DNA of 64,000 nt from the NCBI GenBank assembly GCA_963210315.1, contig OY723324.1, positions 1,364,001-1,428,000 on the forward strand. Direction: 5' to 3'. The notes beneath the pieces are model-generated. The model had not been told where the DNA came from, did not search any database, and saw only the letters and a list, made by a program, of their open reading frames with translations. Each line of letters opens with the position of its first letter. Within the stretch, counting starts at the first letter, position 1. Both the position numbers and the translations under genes were made by a program. This document shows positions 61,161 through 64,000 of this stretch, in pieces. The DNA comes from Rhynchopus euleeides (taxonomy: Eukaryota > Euglenozoa > Diplonemea > Diplonemida > Diplonemidae).

Positions 61161-62297
61161 TCAAAGTGCGGCCATCGCCTGTCGTAGTTGTGTTACACCT
61201 TGGGCAAGACAAGCCATCCTGCAGGCCTCATCTTCTTCGTCAGAACTGTCATCCCCCTCCTGCTGTGCGCGTTGGTCAAGCGTGCTCAAAGTCGCCTCGG
61301 ATGACACGAATGGTGTGAAAGTCGCCCCCAGCGGGATTGGCATTTTGCACAAGCAGAGCGATAATTTGCGGTGTCCTTCGGGGAACCGGGACAGGAAGTA
61401 GGGCGCGCTGATGGGTTCAACGAAGTCCTGTGTGTTGCAGTGCACAAACCCCTTCTGCAGCTGTGTCAACTGTGTGCAAAGAACATACACAGCCAATCTA
61501 TGAGCGTGTCGGGTGTGCAGACACGGACACAGAATGACTTCTCTATACCCGAGGATCCCGTCCTGCGACAGGTGCGCAACCTTCCAAGGCATGCCCGATG
61601 CGCGCCGCTTCTCTTCTGCCATCGCAAGATCTCTCTCGTAAGTTGCGGAGCTGGCGATTGTAACGGCATCTTTCTTGCGATGTCCGTTCTCTGCTTCTTC
61701 AAATTCGTCGTTGTTCTGCAGAGGCACTGCATCTTCTGGAGCCCACCAATGATGGAGACTGTGTACGTAGGCATTGCGCGTTGATCCCTTTTCGGCATGC
61801 TCCATCAACCAGTGAAATATATGCCCTGAGATCCGAGCACGCAAGAAGGGAATCCGGGCTGACTCATCCTTGCATCCCCAGAAGTGCCAGGGGATGTCTG
61901 CATACCGGAAATGCATGAGGTCTGCAAGGGAGACAAAGAGGTAGCGGAACAAGCCCTTGTAGGTGTGTCCTGTGACAGGCAAGCACGACCTTCCGGAACT
62001 GAGCACCTGTCCCATTCTGCGACACATTCAGTGCAAGGTTTGTACAGGTCTTGTCGAATATTTTTTTGTTGTCTCATCCAGTACCCTGATCAGCCGCATG
62101 GCGAGCCCCTTGCAGTCATGGAGTGCTGGGGTGACGTAGCGGGCATTGGGAAGCACACCTGCCAAGAGGGAGGGGTAACCAGCCTCTTTTATCTCAGAGA
62201 GAGTCAGGTGCGGGTATCGATGCACCTGTTGATACCAGCGTTCTTCTGGGATGTCGCACAGTGAGCATCGGTGCCCTCGCCCCCCGCATCGCCTCAT
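61161..62297 (-). pseudogene. Antisense element protein with one in-frame TGA
   Basis: 378 codons in one frame, broken only by a TGA at 62028-62030 that is followed at once by ATG. The stop falls inside the region aligned to the 19.2-kb element's protein, so it looks like a nonsense mutation rather than a natural end. The N-terminal CSLCDIPEERWYQQVH and IKEAGYPSLLAGVLP, the central DLMHFRYADIPWHF, HSLHHWWAPEDAVPL and TYERDLAMAEEKR, and the paired LCPC...CLCK motifs are shared with the other element. The C-terminus is acidic (GDDSSDEEDEA) and lacks the zinc fingers of the other copy. A 288-aa product could start at the ATG after the stop. Function unknown; transposition-related by context. Confidence 0.6.
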
Positions 62298-62315
62298 TGT
62301 TGCCCACTGCTGATC

Positions 62316-62413
62316 TATACTCCCGCTAGCGGGAGTTGGACTCCCCCTAGTTGAGACTCCCGAAAAGGGTTAAACCCGGTAGTGGTACCCTACCCCCGCT
62401 GGAGTCCACCGTG
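62316..62413 (-). repeat. Internal copy of the element's terminal sequence
   Basis: Matches the right end (63075-63172) in the same orientation, including GTTGAGACTCCCGAAAAGGG and CCGCTGGAGTCCACCGTG, with a 14-bp insertion. Lies between the two antisense coding regions. Confidence 0.85.
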
Positions 62414-62562
62414 CAAGGCCGGATCAGCCCACGGGTGGGTTTGAGGAAGAAATCTGGGGGGGCAAATTTTGCTGCGACTTCCGGTTTCACCCGGCCGAAC
62501 TCCAGCATCTATCCAGACCCACGGTGCCAAGCCGTTCGCCCGTGTCGCGATCATTCGCGGCT

Positions 62563-62943
62563 TCAGGCTGCCCCCGACGACACGTTTGTATCCTGCACCT
62601 TGCCATACTTCGCCTCCACCTTGTATATGACGGAGAGCGCCCTCCTTCCGCATCGTTGCGACTTCCCTGACAGCGAACTTATCCATGTCAGGGAAGACAT
62701 GGCGATGATTGCGTTGGCCACCTGGGTGCTGTGCTTGTGGAGCTCCTTGCTCAACACCGTTGCTAGGAGCCTTCTAATGGATCCCAGTGTCAGCACACTG
62801 CCCCCTTTTTTAACAGGGAAGGCCGTGCAAAAATCATGCACAATGTTCGTCGCCTCCGCAGCCTCGGGACTCTCTGCGCTCTTCTTCTTCTTAATCGACT
62901 TTGCCGCCGGCTTCGCTGCCGGCTTCGTTGTCGTCTTCCCCAT
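62563..62943 (-). CDS. Small basic protein of the inverted-repeat element
   Basis: 126 aa, intact. Residues 1-22 form a Lys/Ala/Pro-rich histone-tail-like segment (KTTTKPAAKPAAKSIKKKK). The rest is helical (FCTAFPVKKGG, LGSIRRLLATVLSKELHKHS, ANAIIAMSSLTW). It aligns weakly with the N-terminal antisense segment of the 19.2-kb element. DNA binding is plausible from charge, but not established. Confidence 0.5.
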   Translation of the reverse strand: MGKTTTKPAAKPAAKSIKKKKSAESPEAAEATNIVHDFCTAFPVKKGGSVLTLGSIRRLLATVLSKELHKHSTQVANAIIAMSSLTWISSLSGKSQRCGRRALSVIYKVEAKYGKVQDTNVSSGAA

Positions 62944-63172
62944 TTTTGTGAATCAGGTCTGCGAGCTGGGATGGGTGGAAACGTCCGTTTCGTTTGGTGT
63001 GGCTGTACTTCAGTGACGAGTGCCACATTGCATAGGTATCATGGGAAAAATGAGTGAAAATAGGTGAAAAGACTCCCGCTAGGGGGAGTCAGACTCCCGC
63101 TAGCGGGAGTTGGACTCCCCCTAGTTGAGACTCCCGAAAAGGGTTACCCTACCCCCGCTGGAGTCCACCGTG

Positions 63173-64000
63173 CACGGGTTCTGAACGCACAGTGCTCTGC
63201 TCCTCTTGGTTGCTTTTTCTTGTTTTTCTCATTCCGCGGGCTTGCCTTACCTGGCACCGCTGGAATCGGCATGTCGCGATCCTTTGTCGCGCGCACATCC
63301 AGTTACACACCCCCACATTCCATTGCCCCATCAGTGTGATGGTCGGATGGAAGTTGAAACCCCCCCCCCCTCGAATATACCCGTCTAGAGATTAGAAGCC
63401 ATCGCTGCGTTCCGCAGTCATTTTGTTCTCCCGTTTCCGTTCCCAGTTCCCAGTTCCCAGTACCCACCTACCCCCTACCCATCTTCGTAAGGAGTGTAAG
63501 CAGGCCTGTGCTATGTGCTATGTGCTGTGTGCTGTGTGGTTTGTTTTTGGTTGGTTGGCGCTTGCTGTGTGACACGTACATCAACGGGGTCACAGCGCAG
63601 CGTTTGTGTAAGTGGTTTCTGGCCAGGTATTGGGTCGTCTCGGGGGGGGAGGGGTGGGGGCAGGGGTGGGTGGGTGGGTGGGTGGGTGGGGAGGTTGCTC
63701 ATGCTGTGTGCATGCATGCATGCGTGTGGGAGAGGCGGCGCCCGTGCTGACCGTGAGTCTCAGTTCGGGTGTGCGATCCCCTGTGCGTGTGCATCTAGGC
63801 GTCGGTGTGGGTGTGCGACAGTGGAGAAGCGGCATCAGAGTCGGCTCAGTGCGAGCGACACTAATAATCAGCAACCCTCATCGGGGGCTTTCGCTGTGCC
63901 ACTGTACGTGTCTCAGTGTGTGACATGACAGGCAGAGTTGTGAGCCAGCCCACCTTTTCTCAGTTTGTGTCGACGCTGCGTTCGGACTGATGATGTCATC
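63173..64000 (+). repeat. Long dispersed repeat, copy gamma (right part)
   Basis: Matches 51913-52601 and then 57593-57740 without interruption, so it holds the empty site for the retrotransposon and the adjacent MITE at about 63861-63871. Runs off the window end. Confidence 0.9.

Larger units (their letters stand above)
60844..63174. mobile_element. Inverted-repeat DNA element with antisense protein (family member 2)
   Basis: A 2.33-kb element (60846-63172) with perfect 18-bp ends CACGGTGGACTCCAGCGG, flanked by CA on both sides. Copies alpha and beta of the host repeat have a single CA there, so the 2-bp duplication is read directly. Subterminal DNA is packed with ACTCCCGCTAGCGGGAGT palindromes, and the arms match imperfectly over about 150 bp (CTTTTCACCTATTTTCA block). 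The interior encodes an antisense protein homologous to that of the 19.2-kb element. A third copy of the terminal sequence lies inside (62316-62413), suggesting a composite or nested origin. Confidence 0.85.

Noticed and set aside
1-64000. Bacterial or dinoflagellate origin
   Set aside because: Spliceosomal introns, TRAP-alpha and DYRK exclude bacteria; the introns have standard GT-AG borders without the unusual borders common in dinoflagellates, though SL trans-splicing occurs there too.

Overview
This window is nuclear DNA of a GC-rich protist eukaryote. Evidence for a eukaryote: two genes are interrupted by GT-AG introns (a DYRK kinase with four, TRAP-alpha with two). The recognisable products are eukaryotic (DYRK, TRAP-alpha/SSR1, NAT9, Nramp, an RBR-type ubiquitin ligase, astacin-type secreted and membrane proteins). 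Every confident host gene lies on the + strand, and nearly all have a pyrimidine-rich tract ending in AG from 8 to about 120 nt before the chosen ATG, with no upstream coding exon. That is what spliced-leader trans-splicing of polycistronic transcripts would look like. A tyrosine-recombinase retrotransposon with the gene order gag, recombinase, RT-RNase H (the VIPER order of trypanosomatids) points the same way. My best guess is Euglenozoa, perhaps a diplonemid, but this is inference and no spliced-leader gene is visible here.

Layout. 0-4.4 kb: a truncated duplicate of the first host gene, a 714-bp MITE-like element, minisatellite-like DNA, then a ubiquitin-like-headed gene. 4.9-14 kb: a 1659-aa CCDC17-like/PDZ protein and a LisH-DYRK kinase. 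14-23 kb: gene-poor DNA with a decayed inverted-repeat element (15.3-16.85 kb) and a 2.9-kb inverted-repeat element carrying a broken antisense protein gene (19.2-22.1 kb). 23-47 kb: gene-rich, with an astacin-mucin membrane protein, an RBR-like ligase, a probable mitochondrial protein, a PAN-like secreted protein, NAT9, a type I membrane protein, TRAP-alpha, Nramp and a hydrophobic-repeat protein. 47-64 kb: a repeat-dominated region holding three copies of a long dispersed repeat, a satellite array, the 4.6-kb retrotransposon, an AT-rich MITE, one more host gene (58.1 kb) and a second member of the inverted-repeat family (60.85-63.17 kb).

The repeat copies act as internal controls. The copy ending the window preserves the uninterrupted target of both the retrotransposon and the adjacent MITE, and two other copies preserve the target of the 60.85-kb element. 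Insertion boundaries and target-site behaviour can therefore be read directly. The retrotransposon made no target-site duplication and its ends form the split direct repeat pattern A1...B1-A2-B2. The two large inverted-repeat elements share a homologous antisense protein with paired Cys-x-Cys motifs that I cannot place in any known transposase family; they are the best candidate for something undescribed. All mobile-element genes run opposite to the host genes.
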